Below are positions 32,865 through 42,233 of a stretch of 64,000 bases of DNA, piece by piece (position 1 is the first letter of the stretch; each line of letters opens with the position of its first letter). The DNA comes from Glycomyces algeriensis (GTDB lineage Bacteria > Actinomycetota > Actinomycetes > Mycobacteriales > Micromonosporaceae), in assembly GCF_027622855.1 (NCBI RefSeq), contig NZ_JAPZVR010000002.1, positions 325,708 to 389,707 of the forward strand, read 5' to 3'. A program made the position numbers and the translations under genes. The notes under the pieces were generated by a model. It ran no database searches. It had not been told where the DNA came from and saw nothing but the letters and a program-made list of their open reading frames with translations.

Positions 32865-35800
32865 CTACTCCCCGCCGGTCTCGACCAGGCTCCTGATCTG
32901 GCGCAGCGACACCGACAGCACGGCGAGCTTCTCGTCCGAGCGGGAGGCCTCGGCCGTCGCCTCGTGGATCCGCTCGATCTCGGCGGCGTTCCGCTCGGCC
33001 CACGAGCCGACCGCCTCGGCCGGGTCCGTGCCAGGCTTCGCCCGCATCACGCTCGCGGTCAGGCCCGCCATCGCGCCGTACAGGTCGTACCGCAGCGCCG
33101 AGCGCGCGAGCGTCTGCCACCGGTTCGTGCGCGGCAGCGCCGAGATCTCGTTGAGGATCGCGTCGAGGTGCACCCGCGCAGCGATCCCGTAGTACACCTC
33201 CGCGGTCTGGTCCAGGTCCGTCTCGTTCAGGCGCGCGCACTCGACGACGTCGACCAGGCCGAACCCGAAGATCGGCGCCGAGGCGTCCCGCGCGATCTCC
33301 GCGGGCATCCCCTGCTCCTCCAGCTCGTCGCAGAACTCCTCGAACCCGACCGCCTCGGAGTCGTGGAGCAGCTCCGGCAGCCGCGGCTGCAGCACCGCGA
33401 GCCCCGGCCGCAGCCGCTCGGTCTCGGCCGCCACGTCCAGTGCCCCGCGCCGGTGCTGCACGAGCCAGCGCACGCCCCGGTCGAGGAGGCGGCGGATGAC
33501 CAGCATCCCCGCGATCTGGGCGTCCTGCGGCACCTGGTTGTCGAGCGCTTCGATGCGCCGCCACAGGCCCGGCAGGCCGAACGCGTCGCGGATGATCACG
33601 TACGCCCGGACCACGTCCACGACGTCGGCGCCGGTCTCGTCGGCGATGCGGAAGAGGAAGGTCGTGCCCGCCCGGTTCACGGCCTCGCCGACGACCGCGG
33701 TCGCCACGATCTCGCGTCGCAGCGGGTGGTCGGCCATGAGGTCGGCGTACGGTTCGCGAAGCGGCGCAGGGAAGTACGAGCGGAGCACGGGCGCGGTCCA
33801 CTCCTCGTCGGGCAGGCCGGAGTCGAGCACGGCCCGCTTCGCCCAGATCTTCACGTACGAGAGCAGCACGCAGAGTTCGGGTTCGGTCAGGGCCGTGCCG
33901 GTCGCGACCCGCTCCTTGAGCTGCTTGTCGCTGGGGAGCCCTTCGATCTCGCGGTCGAGGCCGACCGTCTTCTCCAGGTGCTTCATGAGTCTGATGTGGA
34001 CGGGCAGGAGGCGGGCGCCGAGGCGTGTCGCGTTCGCCAGGGCCATGTTCTGGCCGTAGTTGTCGGCGAGGACGGCGTCGGCGACGTCGTCGGCCATGTC
34101 CATGAAGAGCTTGTTGCGGTGGTCGGGTTCGACGCGGCCGGCGAGTGCGGCGGAGCGGAGGAGGATCTTGATGTTGACTTCGTGGTCGGAGGTGTCGACG
34201 CCGGCGGAGTTGTCGATGAAGTCGGTGTTGCAGTGGCCGCCGGTGCCGTCGGGTCCGCCGGTCTGGGCGTATTCGATGCGGCCGAGCTGGGTGAAGCCGA
34301 GGTTGCCGCCTTCGCCGATGACGCGGCAGCGGAGCTGTTCGCCGTTGACGCGGACGGCGTCGTTGGCTTTGTCGCCGGCGTCGGCGTCGGTCTGCGCGGC
34401 GGATTTGACGTAGGTGCCGATGCCGCCGTTCCAGAGGAGGTCGACGGGGGCGGTGAGGATCGCGCGGATGAGTTCGGGCGGTGTCAGGTCTTTGACGTCG
34501 GCGTCGATGCCGAGTGCGGTGCGCACTTCCGGGGAGACGGGGATGGATTTCGCTGAGCGTTCCCAGACGCCGCCGCCGGCGGAGATGAGGGTGGGGTCGT
34601 AGTCGGCCCAGGTGGAGCGGGGCATGTCGAAGAGTCGGCGGCGCTCGGTGTAGGAGGCGGCGGCGACGGGGTTGGGGTCGATGAAGATGTGCATGTGGTT
34701 GAACGCGGCGACGAGGCGGATGTGCTCGGAGAGGAGCATGCCGTTGCCGAAGACGTCGCCGCCCATGTCGCCGATGCCGACGACGGTGAAGTCCTGCGCC
34801 TGGGTGTCGACGCCTTCCGCGCGGAAGTGGCGTTTCACGGATTCCCATGCGCCCCTTGCGGTGATGCCCATCTTCTTGTGGTCGTAGCCGACGGAGCCGC
34901 CGGAGGCGAAGGCGTCGCCGAGCCAGAACCCGTATTCGGCGGCGACGCCGTTGGCGATGTCGGAGAAGGTCGCGGTGCCTTTGTCGGCGGCGACGACGAG
35001 GTAGGGGTCGTCGCCGTCGTGGCGGACGACGTTGGGCGGGGGGACGACGGTGTTGTCGGCGTCGCGGTTGTCGGTGATGTCGAGGAGGGCGGAGATGAAC
35101 TCGCGGTAGCGGGCGACGCCTTCGGCCTGGAGCGCGGCGCGGTCGGGGAACTCGGTGCGCTTGAGGACGAAGCCGCCTTTCGCGCCGACGGGGGTGATGA
35201 CGGTGTTCTTGACTTCCTGGGCTTTGACGAGGCCGAGGATCTCGGTGCGGAAGTCCTCTTTGCGGTCGGACCAGCGCAGGCCGCCGCGGGCGACGCGTCC
35301 GTATCGCATGTGGACGCCTTCGAAGTGCGGGGAGTAGACGAACACTTCGAACATGGGTCGGGGTTTGGGGAGGAAGTCGAGGGCGCGGGCGTCGAATTTG
35401 AACGCGACGTACTCCTTGGGGCGGCCGGAGTCGGCGCGCTGGAAGTACGAGGTGCGGAGGGTGGAGCGGATGAGGGTGAGGAAGGCGCGGAGGATGCGGT
35501 CGGCGTCGAGGTTGGGGACGGCGGCGAGGCCTTCGGCGAGCGTGTCGTCGATGCGGGCGACGGCGGCGTCGCGGTCGGCTCCGACGCGGGGGTCGAAGCG
35601 GGCTTCGAAGAGCCGCACGAGGTTCGCGGCGATCTCGGGGTAGGTGCCGAGGGTGGCGGAGATGAACGCCTGGGAGAACACGAATCCGCACTGGCGGAGG
35701 TATTTGGCGAGGGCGCGGAGGACGACGACCTGCCGCCAGGTGAGGCCGGCGGCGATCACGAGCTCGTTGAAGCGGTCGGATTCGGCTTCGCCGATCCAGG

Positions 35801-37730
35801 CGGCGCGGAACGCGTTCTCGAAGCGGACGCGCAGTTGCGGCACCGATTCGGCGGCGCGGCCGGGGAGCTGGAGGCCGAAGTCGTGGAGGTGGATGGTGCC
35901 GTCGACGCGTTTGATGTGGTACGGGCGTTCTTCGGAGACTTTGACGCCGAGGTGGCGCAGGACGGGGAGGGCTTCGGAGAGGCCGACGGCCTGTTCGAAG
36001 GCGTAGATCTTGAAGTGGACGTCGTCGTCGCTGCCGCCGCGGCGGAACAGCTGGAGTTCCATCTCGCCGCTGTCGCGGAGGGTCTCGAGTTTCGCGATGT
36101 CCTTGGCGGCGTCGATCGGCGAGTGCTCGGCCTTGTAGGCGGGCGGGTAAGCGTGGGCGTAGGCCTTGGCGAGCATGCGGGCCTGCCCTTCGCCGATGTG
36201 GTGGTCGAGCTGGAGGGCGAGGTCGGCGTCCCAGGAGCGGGTGGCGTCGGCGAGTTCGGCCTGGATGGATTCGACGTCGACCGGGGGGTGGTCGGCGAAC
36301 GGGTCGATGCGGACGACGAAGTGGAGGCGGGCGAGCACCGATTCGGTGACGCGGGCGTCGTAGTCGATCTGGGAGCCGTTGAGGCGGCGGCGCAGGATCT
36401 CCTCGATGCGCGTCCGGTTCTCGGTGTTGTAGCGGTCGCGCGGGAGGTAGACGAGGCAGGAGTAGAAGCGACCGTAGACGTCCCGGCGGGCGAACAGGCG
36501 CAGGCGGCGGCGCCCGGCGAGACGGAGGACGCCCATCGCGGTGGTGTACAGGTCGTCGGTGCGGGCCTGGAACAGCTCGTCGCGCGGGTAGGTCTCGAGG
36601 GCGGTGACGAGGTCCTTCCCGGAGTGGGAGGAGAGGGTCACGCCGGAGCGGGCGAGGACGTCCTGGACCTTGCGTTTCACGACGGGCAGTTCGGTGACGC
36701 TGGAGAGGTACGCGGCGGAGGTGAACAGGCCGAGGAACCGCAGTTCGCCGTCGGGGTTCCCGTCCGCGTCGAACGTCTTCACGCCGACGTAGTCCATGAA
36801 GGACGTGCGGTGGACGGTGGAGCGGGCGTTCGACTTCGTGATCACCAGGAGCCGCCGCGCGCCGATCTGCGCGCGCGCGTCGGTGTTGAACGAGGCGAGC
36901 GGGCGCGGCGCGGCCGGGGCCTTGCGCAGCAGGCCGAGGCCGGTCTCCCCCATCGGGGTGAGCGCCTCGTCGTCGCCTTCGCCGGTGAGCCGGTACTGCC
37001 GGAAGCCCAGGAACGTGAACTTGTCGTCGGCGAGCCAGCGCAGGAGTTCGACGGTGTCATCGATGTCTTTAGGAGGCACGGGGAGCGGTGTGGTGCCTTC
37101 GGCGCCGGTGGCGGCGCGGTCGAGGTCTTCGGCGATCTGGAGGGCCTTGGCGCGCATGGCCTGCCAGTCGGCGACGCACACGCCGACGTCGGAGAGGACT
37201 TCGAGGATGTCCGCTTCGAGTTCGGCGAGGAACGCGGCGTCGGCGACCCGCTGGGTCTCGATGTGCATCCAGGATTCGGCGCGCCCGTCCGCGGCGGGGG
37301 CCTCCTGGAGGTTGCCGTCGGCGTCGCGGCGGACGGGGACGATGGGGTGGACGAACACGGAGACGTCGACGCCGTGCTTGTTGAACAGGCCGGTGATGGA
37401 GTCGACGAGGAACGGGGAGTCGTCGCAGACGATGTCGACGCGGGTGGAGGAGGCGGCGTCGGGGCCTTCGGCGTCCTCGGGGCAGTCGAGTTCGAGGATG
37501 ATCTGGCCGGGGGCGCGGACCTCGGCCATGCGGCGGTGGTGGGCGGTGGTCTCGAGGAGCTGGTGGGCGCTGCGGCCGACGAGGTCGTCGTCGGCCACGA
37601 GGCTCCAGTAGAGCTCGACCAGCCTCGCCAGGGATTCGTCGGGGCCGGCCAGTCGGGCGGCCTCCTGGAGCAGTTCCTCCCGGTCGGGGAGGGTCTCGCG
37701 GAACTCTTCGTCGCCGATGAACGCCAACAC
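32865..37730 (-). CDS. gdh: NAD-specific glutamate dehydrogenase, 180-kDa class
   Basis: 1621-residue large NAD-glutamate dehydrogenase, which oxidises glutamate to 2-oxoglutarate and ammonia. The N-terminal ~700 residues are regulatory (ACT-like and helical regions, as in Streptomyces and Mycobacterium enzymes). The catalytic domain starts near the motif VARGGLRWSDRKEDFRTEIL and contains VGAKGGFVLKR with the substrate/catalytic lysines. The C-terminal extension follows the Rossmann domain. ATG at 37730. Long open frames on the opposite strand are codon-bias shadows. The product links to GluABCD uptake as a glutamate catabolic route. Confidence 0.96.
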   Translation of the reverse strand: MLAFIGDEEFRETLPDREELLQEAARLAGPDESLARLVELYWSLVADDDLVGRSAHQLLETTAHHRRMAEVRAPGQIILELDCPEDAEGPDAASSTRVDIVCDDSPFLVDSITGLFNKHGVDVSVFVHPIVPVRRDADGNLQEAPAADGRAESWMHIETQRVADAAFLAELEADILEVLSDVGVCVADWQAMRAKALQIAEDLDRAATGAEGTTPLPVPPKDIDDTVELLRWLADDKFTFLGFRQYRLTGEGDDEALTPMGETGLGLLRKAPAAPRPLASFNTDARAQIGARRLLVITKSNARSTVHRTSFMDYVGVKTFDADGNPDGELRFLGLFTSAAYLSSVTELPVVKRKVQDVLARSGVTLSSHSGKDLVTALETYPRDELFQARTDDLYTTAMGVLRLAGRRRLRLFARRDVYGRFYSCLVYLPRDRYNTENRTRIEEILRRRLNGSQIDYDARVTESVLARLHFVVRIDPFADHPPVDVESIQAELADATRSWDADLALQLDHHIGEGQARMLAKAYAHAYPPAYKAEHSPIDAAKDIAKLETLRDSGEMELQLFRRGGSDDDVHFKIYAFEQAVGLSEALPVLRHLGVKVSEERPYHIKRVDGTIHLHDFGLQLPGRAAESVPQLRVRFENAFRAAWIGEAESDRFNELVIAAGLTWRQVVVLRALAKYLRQCGFVFSQAFISATLGTYPEIAANLVRLFEARFDPRVGADRDAAVARIDDTLAEGLAAVPNLDADRILRAFLTLIRSTLRTSYFQRADSGRPKEYVAFKFDARALDFLPKPRPMFEVFVYSPHFEGVHMRYGRVARGGLRWSDRKEDFRTEILGLVKAQEVKNTVITPVGAKGGFVLKRTEFPDRAALQAEGVARYREFISALLDITDNRDADNTVVPPPNVVRHDGDDPYLVVAADKGTATFSDIANGVAAEYGFWLGDAFASGGSVGYDHKKMGITARGAWESVKRHFRAEGVDTQAQDFTVVGIGDMGGDVFGNGMLLSEHIRLVAAFNHMHIFIDPNPVAAASYTERRRLFDMPRSTWADYDPTLISAGGGVWERSAKSIPVSPEVRTALGIDADVKDLTPPELIRAILTAPVDLLWNGGIGTYVKSAAQTDADAGDKANDAVRVNGEQLRCRVIGEGGNLGFTQLGRIEYAQTGGPDGTGGHCNTDFIDNSAGVDTSDHEVNIKILLRSAALAGRVEPDHRNKLFMDMADDVADAVLADNYGQNMALANATRLGARLLPVHIRLMKHLEKTVGLDREIEGLPSDKQLKERVATGTALTEPELCVLLSYVKIWAKRAVLDSGLPDEEWTAPVLRSYFPAPLREPYADLMADHPLRREIVATAVVGEAVNRAGTTFLFRIADETGADVVDVVRAYVIIRDAFGLPGLWRRIEALDNQVPQDAQIAGMLVIRRLLDRGVRWLVQHRRGALDVAAETERLRPGLAVLQPRLPELLHDSEAVGFEEFCDELEEQGMPAEIARDASAPIFGFGLVDVVECARLNETDLDQTAEVYYGIAARVHLDAILNEISALPRTNRWQTLARSALRYDLYGAMAGLTASVMRAKPGTDPAEAVGSWAERNAAEIERIHEATAEASRSDEKLAVLSVSLRQIRSLVETGGE

Positions 37731-37940
37731 GTCTCGATCTCCAGTCCGAATCGACTCGGCCCACCTCGTCGTGGGCCGCCTACAGGCTAGATCCTATGGA
37801 TCTGCGCCGGCATCGTAGGGTTCTCACGCGACACTGGTGTTACACCCGCGTTGCCGAACTGCGGTGCCACCGGCTTTGCCAACTTGGCGGTAGAGTGACG
37901 TCAAGGAACCATCCCGCACCCACTCTGTGAAGGCAACGCC
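37731..37940. promoter_or_regulatory. Divergent promoter region gdh / DUF4178 operon
   Basis: 210 bp between the divergent start codons. TAGAGT at 37891-37896 could be a -10 box for the plus-strand operon, but I found no convincing -35 at the right spacing. Confidence 0.35.
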
Positions 37941-38552
37941 ATGGAAGCCGTCATCATCCTGCTGCTCATCGCCGCCGTCGTGTTCGGCGGCTGGTGGTTG
38001 TGGCGCAGGAACTCCCGCAAGAACGAGCCCGTCCCGCCGCGGCCCCCGGCCGACCCGTTCGCGGACGCCGACACCGACGTGCTGCGCGGCGACCCGCTGC
38101 GGCTCAAGGCCGCCGACCTGGTCGAGCTGTACGGCAAGACCCTCGCCGTGCGCGGCACCCTGCGCCTCTCGGAGGGCGACTACCAGTGGGCCGAGCACTT
38201 CCTCGACACCGGCACCGGTGTGCGGCGCTGGCTGTCGGTCGAGGCCGACCCGGACGTGGAGATGGTGCTGTGGGAGGAGGTCACCGACACCGACCTGCAG
38301 CCCGGCGCGCGTGAACTCAGTCACGAAGGCGTCTCGTTCAAGTCGGACGAGAAGGGCAAGGCGAGGTACGTGAGCGAGGCGACGACGGGCCTGGCCCCGG
38401 CCGGTACGCTGCGCTACCACGACTACGCGGGCCCCGAGGGCCAGAAGCTGTCGTTCGAGGCGTTCGGCGACGACGCCAAGTGGGAGGTGGCGAAGGGGCT
38501 TACCCTGGACCGCAACCAGGTCACGATCTACCACCAGAGCGACGAGGCCTGA
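37941..38552 (+). CDS. DUF4178 membrane-anchored protein
   Basis: 203 residues. One N-terminal helix (VIILLLIAAVVFGGWWLW, ~4-21), then a positively charged Pro-rich linker and a cytosolic DUF4178-like beta-rich domain (GDYQWAEHFLDTGTGVRRW.. DPDVEMVLWEEV). First gene of a six-gene plus-strand set that includes a spermidine synthase and a DUF350 protein. Function uncharacterised; the family recurs with DUF350 and polyamine enzymes. ATG preceded by GAAGGCAACGCC. Confidence 0.8.
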   Translation: MEAVIILLLIAAVVFGGWWLWRRNSRKNEPVPPRPPADPFADADTDVLRGDPLRLKAADLVELYGKTLAVRGTLRLSEGDYQWAEHFLDTGTGVRRWLSVEADPDVEMVLWEEVTDTDLQPGARELSHEGVSFKSDEKGKARYVSEATTGLAPAGTLRYHDYAGPEGQKLSFEAFGDDAKWEVAKGLTLDRNQVTIYHQSDEA

Positions 38553-38601
38553 GCCCCGTTCCCCCGCGATCCCCCGCTCGCCTTCCCCACTGGAGCACAC
38601 G

Positions 38602-39111
38602 CTGATAGCGCATATCGAGGTGCCGTTCGTCGACGTCTCGGCGGCCTCGCTCACCTTCCGGCCCGACGCCCCGTCGATGCCGGTCCTCGACCTGCTCGAA
38701 CGCGACGCCGGGCCGCTGCGGCTCTCGCTGCGGCTGCTCGGCGCGAGCCACCAGGCGGTCGTCGCGACCCCTGACGGGCTCCTCTCGGAGACCCTCGCGT
38801 ACCGGTCCGACTTCGGGCCGGACCTGCCCGAGGCGTTCAGCCAGCGGGTCGGCTCGTGGCGGCACCGCTACGAGTGCAAGGTCGAGAAGCTCACGGTTCC
38901 CGAACTGCGGCAGCGGGTCCGGGCCCTGCGCGACCGCGCCTTGCTGCGCACCGGCGAACCGGACCTGCTCGTGGGCGTGTTCGGGGAGGACCTGGACGCG
39001 CTCACGGCCCTGGAGGTCACCGGGACGGCGCCGCTCTCATGGCGGACCGTCCACACCTACCCGCAGTACGGCGAAGTCGTGACCACCCAGAGCATGGTCG
39101 TACCGACGTAG
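38602..39111 (+). CDS. DUF2617 family protein, probable CTG start
   Basis: About 170 residues of the DUF2617 family, soluble, no membrane helix. The family N-terminus (acidic/hydrophobic VEVPYVDVSA-like) appears here as HIEVPFVDVSAASLTF, which lies upstream of the first GTG at 38620. In frame, the CTG at 38602 has GGAG six bases before it, whereas the GTG is 24 bases from that GGAG. I therefore favour an initiating CTG, which is unusual. Function unknown; conserved neighbours are DUF4178 and DUF4247. Confidence 0.72.
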   Translation: MIAHIEVPFVDVSAASLTFRPDAPSMPVLDLLERDAGPLRLSLRLLGASHQAVVATPDGLLSETLAYRSDFGPDLPEAFSQRVGSWRHRYECKVEKLTVPELRQRVRALRDRALLRTGEPDLLVGVFGEDLDALTALEVTGTAPLSWRTVHTYPQYGEVVTTQSMVVPT

Positions 39112-39168
39112 TCGCCGTGCGCCCGTAAGCTGAACCGACTCCCCGACAGGACGACCCGAGGACCACCG

Positions 39169-39633
39169 ATGAGCAATCCGCACCCGCCCCCTCCGCCGCC
39201 CGCCACCCGCGGCCTCAACTGGAAGCACTGGACGGCGATCATCGTCGTCATCGCCCTGTGCTGCGGCGGGGTCTTCCTGATGAACTCGAACTTCTCGAAC
39301 CCGACGAACACGATCCGCGACCACTACACGCGGGCCGCGAACCTCGACGAGGGCGGCGGCAGGGCGTACACGTCGCCCAACTCCCCCGCGACCGTGGCCG
39401 ACCAGATCGACGACGACGCCGAGGCGCGCTCGGAGCGGTCCTCCGGCGGCACGTACTACCTGCAGTACTCCAAGCACATCGTGGCCGTCTCGCCCTACAA
39501 CGGCGGCTCGAAGATCCTGCTGCACGACTACCGCAGCGGCTACAACCACTACTCCTCCGTGTTCATCCTGTGGGGATGGTCGTCCTCACCCCCCTCGCCG
39601 TTCCGCGGCGGCGGCCCCGGCTCCGGCAAGTAG
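39169..39633 (+). CDS. DUF4247 membrane protein
   Basis: 154 residues. The N-terminus is Pro-rich, then one helix (TAIIVVIALCCGGVFLM, ~22-38), then an external domain with a conserved-looking tail KHIVAVSPYNGGSKILLHDY and a Gly/Pro/Ser-rich end (FRGGGPGSGK). Matches DUF4247. 57 bp after DUF2617. Probably extracytoplasmic; role unknown. Confidence 0.78.
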   Translation: MSNPHPPPPPPATRGLNWKHWTAIIVVIALCCGGVFLMNSNFSNPTNTIRDHYTRAANLDEGGGRAYTSPNSPATVADQIDDDAEARSERSSGGTYYLQYSKHIVAVSPYNGGSKILLHDYRSGYNHYSSVFILWGWSSSPPSPFRGGGPGSGK

Positions 39634-39669
39634 CGCGAACCCAACCCAGACAAGGAAAGGCAATCCAAC

Positions 39670-40116
39670 ATGCTCGCACAGGTTGAAAGTCAACTGGGAG
39701 GGTTCGGGGGCGACGTCGTCGGCGCACTCGCCTACAGCGTCATCGGCATCGTGCTGATGGTGCTCGGGTTCTTCATCGTCGACTGGCTCACCCCCGGCAA
39801 GCTCGGCGAACTGATCTGGACCCAGCGCAACCGCAACGCCGCACTCCTGCTCTCCTCCAACCTGGTCGGCGTCGGGCTCATCGTCGTCGGCGCGATCTGG
39901 GCCTCTGAGGGGAACCTGATCGGGGGCATCATCTCGACGTTCGTGTTCGGCGTGATCGGCCTCGGCGCGATGGCCGTCGCGTTCCTCATCCTCGACGTGA
40001 TCACCCCCGGGAAGCTCGGCGCGCTCGTCGTCGACGAGGAACCGCACCCGGCCGTGTGGGTCAGCTCGGCGATGCACCTCGCCCTCGGCGGGGTCATCGC
40101 CATGGCGCTCTCGTAA
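39670..40116 (+). CDS. DUF350 (YjfL-type) membrane protein
   Basis: 148 residues with four helices arranged as an internal duplication: two copies of a two-helix unit, each ending in the motif D(W/V)(L/I)TPGKLG (residues ~38-46 and ~111-119). This is the DUF350 fold. In E. coli, yjfL lies with yjfK/yjfM and a glutathionylspermidine-synthase homolog, a loose parallel to the spermidine synthase that follows here. ATG at 39670 has AGGAAAGG upstream. 12 bp to the next gene. Confidence 0.85.
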   Translation: MLAQVESQLGGFGGDVVGALAYSVIGIVLMVLGFFIVDWLTPGKLGELIWTQRNRNAALLLSSNLVGVGLIVVGAIWASEGNLIGGIISTFVFGVIGLGAMAVAFLILDVITPGKLGALVVDEEPHPAVWVSSAMHLALGGVIAMALS

Positions 40117-40128
40117 TGCCGGTGCGTC

Positions 40129-41706
40129 TTGACCGCTGAGGCCGCCCCTCGAACCGTGATGCCGGCGCGCCGGGTTCGCCTGGCGCGCTTCGGTCTGCTC
40201 GCCACCGCCTTCGCGGTCTCGGCGTGCGGGCTCGTGTACGAACTGGCGCTCATCACCCTGGGCGCCTACCTGGTCGGGAACACCGCGAAGCAGGCGTCGA
40301 TCGTCCTGGCCGTCATGGTGTTCGCGATGGGGCTCGGCGCGCTGGCGGCGAAGCCGCTGCGCCGCTGGCCCGCGCTGGCGTTCGCCGCGGTCGAGCTCGC
40401 CCTCGCGCTGCTGGGCGGCTTCAGCGTCATGCTGCTGTACGCGGCGTTCTCCTGGACCGACCTGTACAGCCTGCCGCTCGTGCTCGTGGCGGCCGCGATC
40501 GGGCTCCTGATCGGCGCGGAGATCCCGCTGCTCATGGAGCTCCTGCAGCGCATCCGGGAGCAGGCCGCGGGCGCGGCCGTCGCGGACCTCAACGCCGCGG
40601 ACTACCTGGGCGGGCTCATCGGCGGCCTGGCGTTCCCGTTCATCCTGCTGCCGTTCTTCGGGCAGATCCAGGGCGCGCTCCTCGTCGGCGCCGTCAACGC
40701 GGTCGCCGGGGTCCTGCTGGTGTGGATCCTGTTCCGCCACGACCTCGCGAAGGCCGCGAAGCAGCTGCTCACCGTCGTCGCGGCGCTCACGGCGGTGCTC
40801 CTGGTGGCCGCGTTCGCGTACACCGGGAAGTTCGAGACCGCGGCCCGGCAGGCCCTGTACGCGGCCCCGATCGTCTACAGCGAGGACAGCCAGTACCAGC
40901 AGATCGTCATGACCGAGGCCGCCTCGCCGTTCGGCGAGCAGGACCTGCGGCTCTACCTCAACGGCGACCTGCAGTTCTCCTCAGTGGACGAATACCGGTA
41001 CCATGAGGCGCTCGTCCACCCGGCCATGAACGGCCCCCACGAGAACGTCCTGGTCCTCGGCGGCGGCGACGGCCTCGCCGTGCGCGAGATCCTCCGCTAC
41101 CCCGACGTCGCCACGGTGACCCTGGTCGACCTCGACGGGGCCGTCACCGACCTCGCCCGCGAGTTCGACGACCTGGTGGCGCTCAACGAGAACGCCATGA
41201 ACGACCCCAAGGTCGAGGTCGTCAACGCGGACGCGTTCACCTGGCTGCGCGAGCAACACGGCACCTGGGACACGATCATCGTCGACATGCCCGACCCCGA
41301 CGCGACCGAGACCGCGAAGCTCTACTCCGTCGAGTTCTACGGCCTCGCCACCGACCACCTCGCCGAGGCCGGCCGGATGGTCGTCCAGGCCGGCTCCCCG
41401 TACTTCGCGCCGAAGACGTTCTGGACCATCGCCTCGACCCTCGAGGCGGCCGGCCACGCGCCCGCCCCGTACTGGGTGTCCGTGCCCAGCTTCGGCGACT
41501 GGGGCTACATGCTCGTCCAGGCCGGCGGCGACGTTCCCGACCTCGGCCTCGACACGTCGATCGGCCCGTTCCAGTCCCTCACGCCCGAACTCATCGAAGC
41601 CGCGCAGGTGTTCCCGCCCGACCGCGACCGCATGGACATGGAGCCCTCCACGCTCATGCGCCCGGTGATCCTCGACCGGGTCGAATCCGAGTGGAACAAC
41701 TACTGA
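40129..41706 (+). CDS. Membrane-fused spermidine synthase-like aminopropyltransferase
   Basis: 525 residues. About seven helices (to roughly residue 240) precede a SpeE-type domain. The SpeE hallmarks are present: substrate-site DEYRYHEALVHPAM, the dcSAM motif VLGGGDGLAVREIL, and the catalytic acid region IIVDMPDPD. It therefore looks catalytically competent and would transfer an aminopropyl group from decarboxylated SAM to a polyamine-type acceptor at the membrane. No SpeD is in the window. Start is TTG at 40129 (after 12-bp gap) or ATG at 40159. Cluster with DUF350. Confidence 0.88.
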   Translation: MTAEAAPRTVMPARRVRLARFGLLATAFAVSACGLVYELALITLGAYLVGNTAKQASIVLAVMVFAMGLGALAAKPLRRWPALAFAAVELALALLGGFSVMLLYAAFSWTDLYSLPLVLVAAAIGLLIGAEIPLLMELLQRIREQAAGAAVADLNAADYLGGLIGGLAFPFILLPFFGQIQGALLVGAVNAVAGVLLVWILFRHDLAKAAKQLLTVVAALTAVLLVAAFAYTGKFETAARQALYAAPIVYSEDSQYQQIVMTEAASPFGEQDLRLYLNGDLQFSSVDEYRYHEALVHPAMNGPHENVLVLGGGDGLAVREILRYPDVATVTLVDLDGAVTDLAREFDDLVALNENAMNDPKVEVVNADAFTWLREQHGTWDTIIVDMPDPDATETAKLYSVEFYGLATDHLAEAGRMVVQAGSPYFAPKTFWTIASTLEAAGHAPAPYWVSVPSFGDWGYMLVQAGGDVPDLGLDTSIGPFQSLTPELIEAAQVFPPDRDRMDMEPSTLMRPVILDRVESEWNNY

Positions 41707-41756
41707 GGTAGCCTGGCGGCCTTGCCCCTGCCCTTACTCCCAGCACAGGAAACAAC

Positions 41757-42167
41757 ATGTCGCAACAACCGAACCCCTACCTCCTCACCGTCCGGCTCGG
41801 CACCGCCCAGCGGGTCCTCCTCATCGTCCTCGGCGGCCTGCTGACCCTCCTCGCCGTGTTCGCCCTCACGCTGGGCGGGTTCAGCATCTACCTCATCCTG
41901 GGCCCGCTGTTCCTGCTCATGGGCATCCTCTCGACCACGAACCCGTACCTCCGCTTCGACACCGCCACCGGCGAGCTGGGCCTCTACTCGCCGCTCGGCT
42001 TCAAGTCGCGCACCTACGGCGCCCCCAAGGGCGAGAGCATCTACTACCAGGCGGCCACCGGCAAGATCATGCGCGCGCTGCCGAACGGCACCCACCGCAA
42101 GGTGAGCACCTTCGGCGTCGACCGCAACGAACTCGCCCGCGTCATCGCCGCCCTCCCCCAGGGCTGA
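41757..42167 (+). CDS. Two-helix membrane protein of the polyamine cluster
   Basis: 136 residues; two helices (about 19-39 and 42-60) and a cytosolic C-terminal half with a DTATGELGLYSPLGFK beta-hairpin-like stretch. I do not recognise a named family. It is the last gene of the set, 50 bp after the spermidine synthase and followed by a strong terminator; AGGAAA precedes the ATG. Confidence 0.7.
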   Translation: MSQQPNPYLLTVRLGTAQRVLLIVLGGLLTLLAVFALTLGGFSIYLILGPLFLLMGILSTTNPYLRFDTATGELGLYSPLGFKSRTYGAPKGESIYYQAATGKIMRALPNGTHRKVSTFGVDRNELARVIAALPQG

Positions 42168-42180
42168 ACTACCGCATAGA

Positions 42181-42216
42181 ACGAAAGGCCCGAGCGTCAG
42201 CGCTCGGGCCTTTCGT
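42181..42216. terminator. Bidirectional terminator
   Basis: ACGAAAGGCCCGAGCG and its complement form a 16-bp stem with loop TCAG, between the convergent polyamine operon and the lnt-like gene. Confidence 0.88.
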
Positions 42217-42233
42217 CAACTGCCGGCAGGGGT

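Noticed and set aside
34689..37790. Very long plus-strand open frames antisense to gdh
   Set aside because: Acidic, repetitive Gly/Val/Asp/Glu composition and codon-bias position opposite a clear 1621-residue enzyme; shadow of GC-rich coding.
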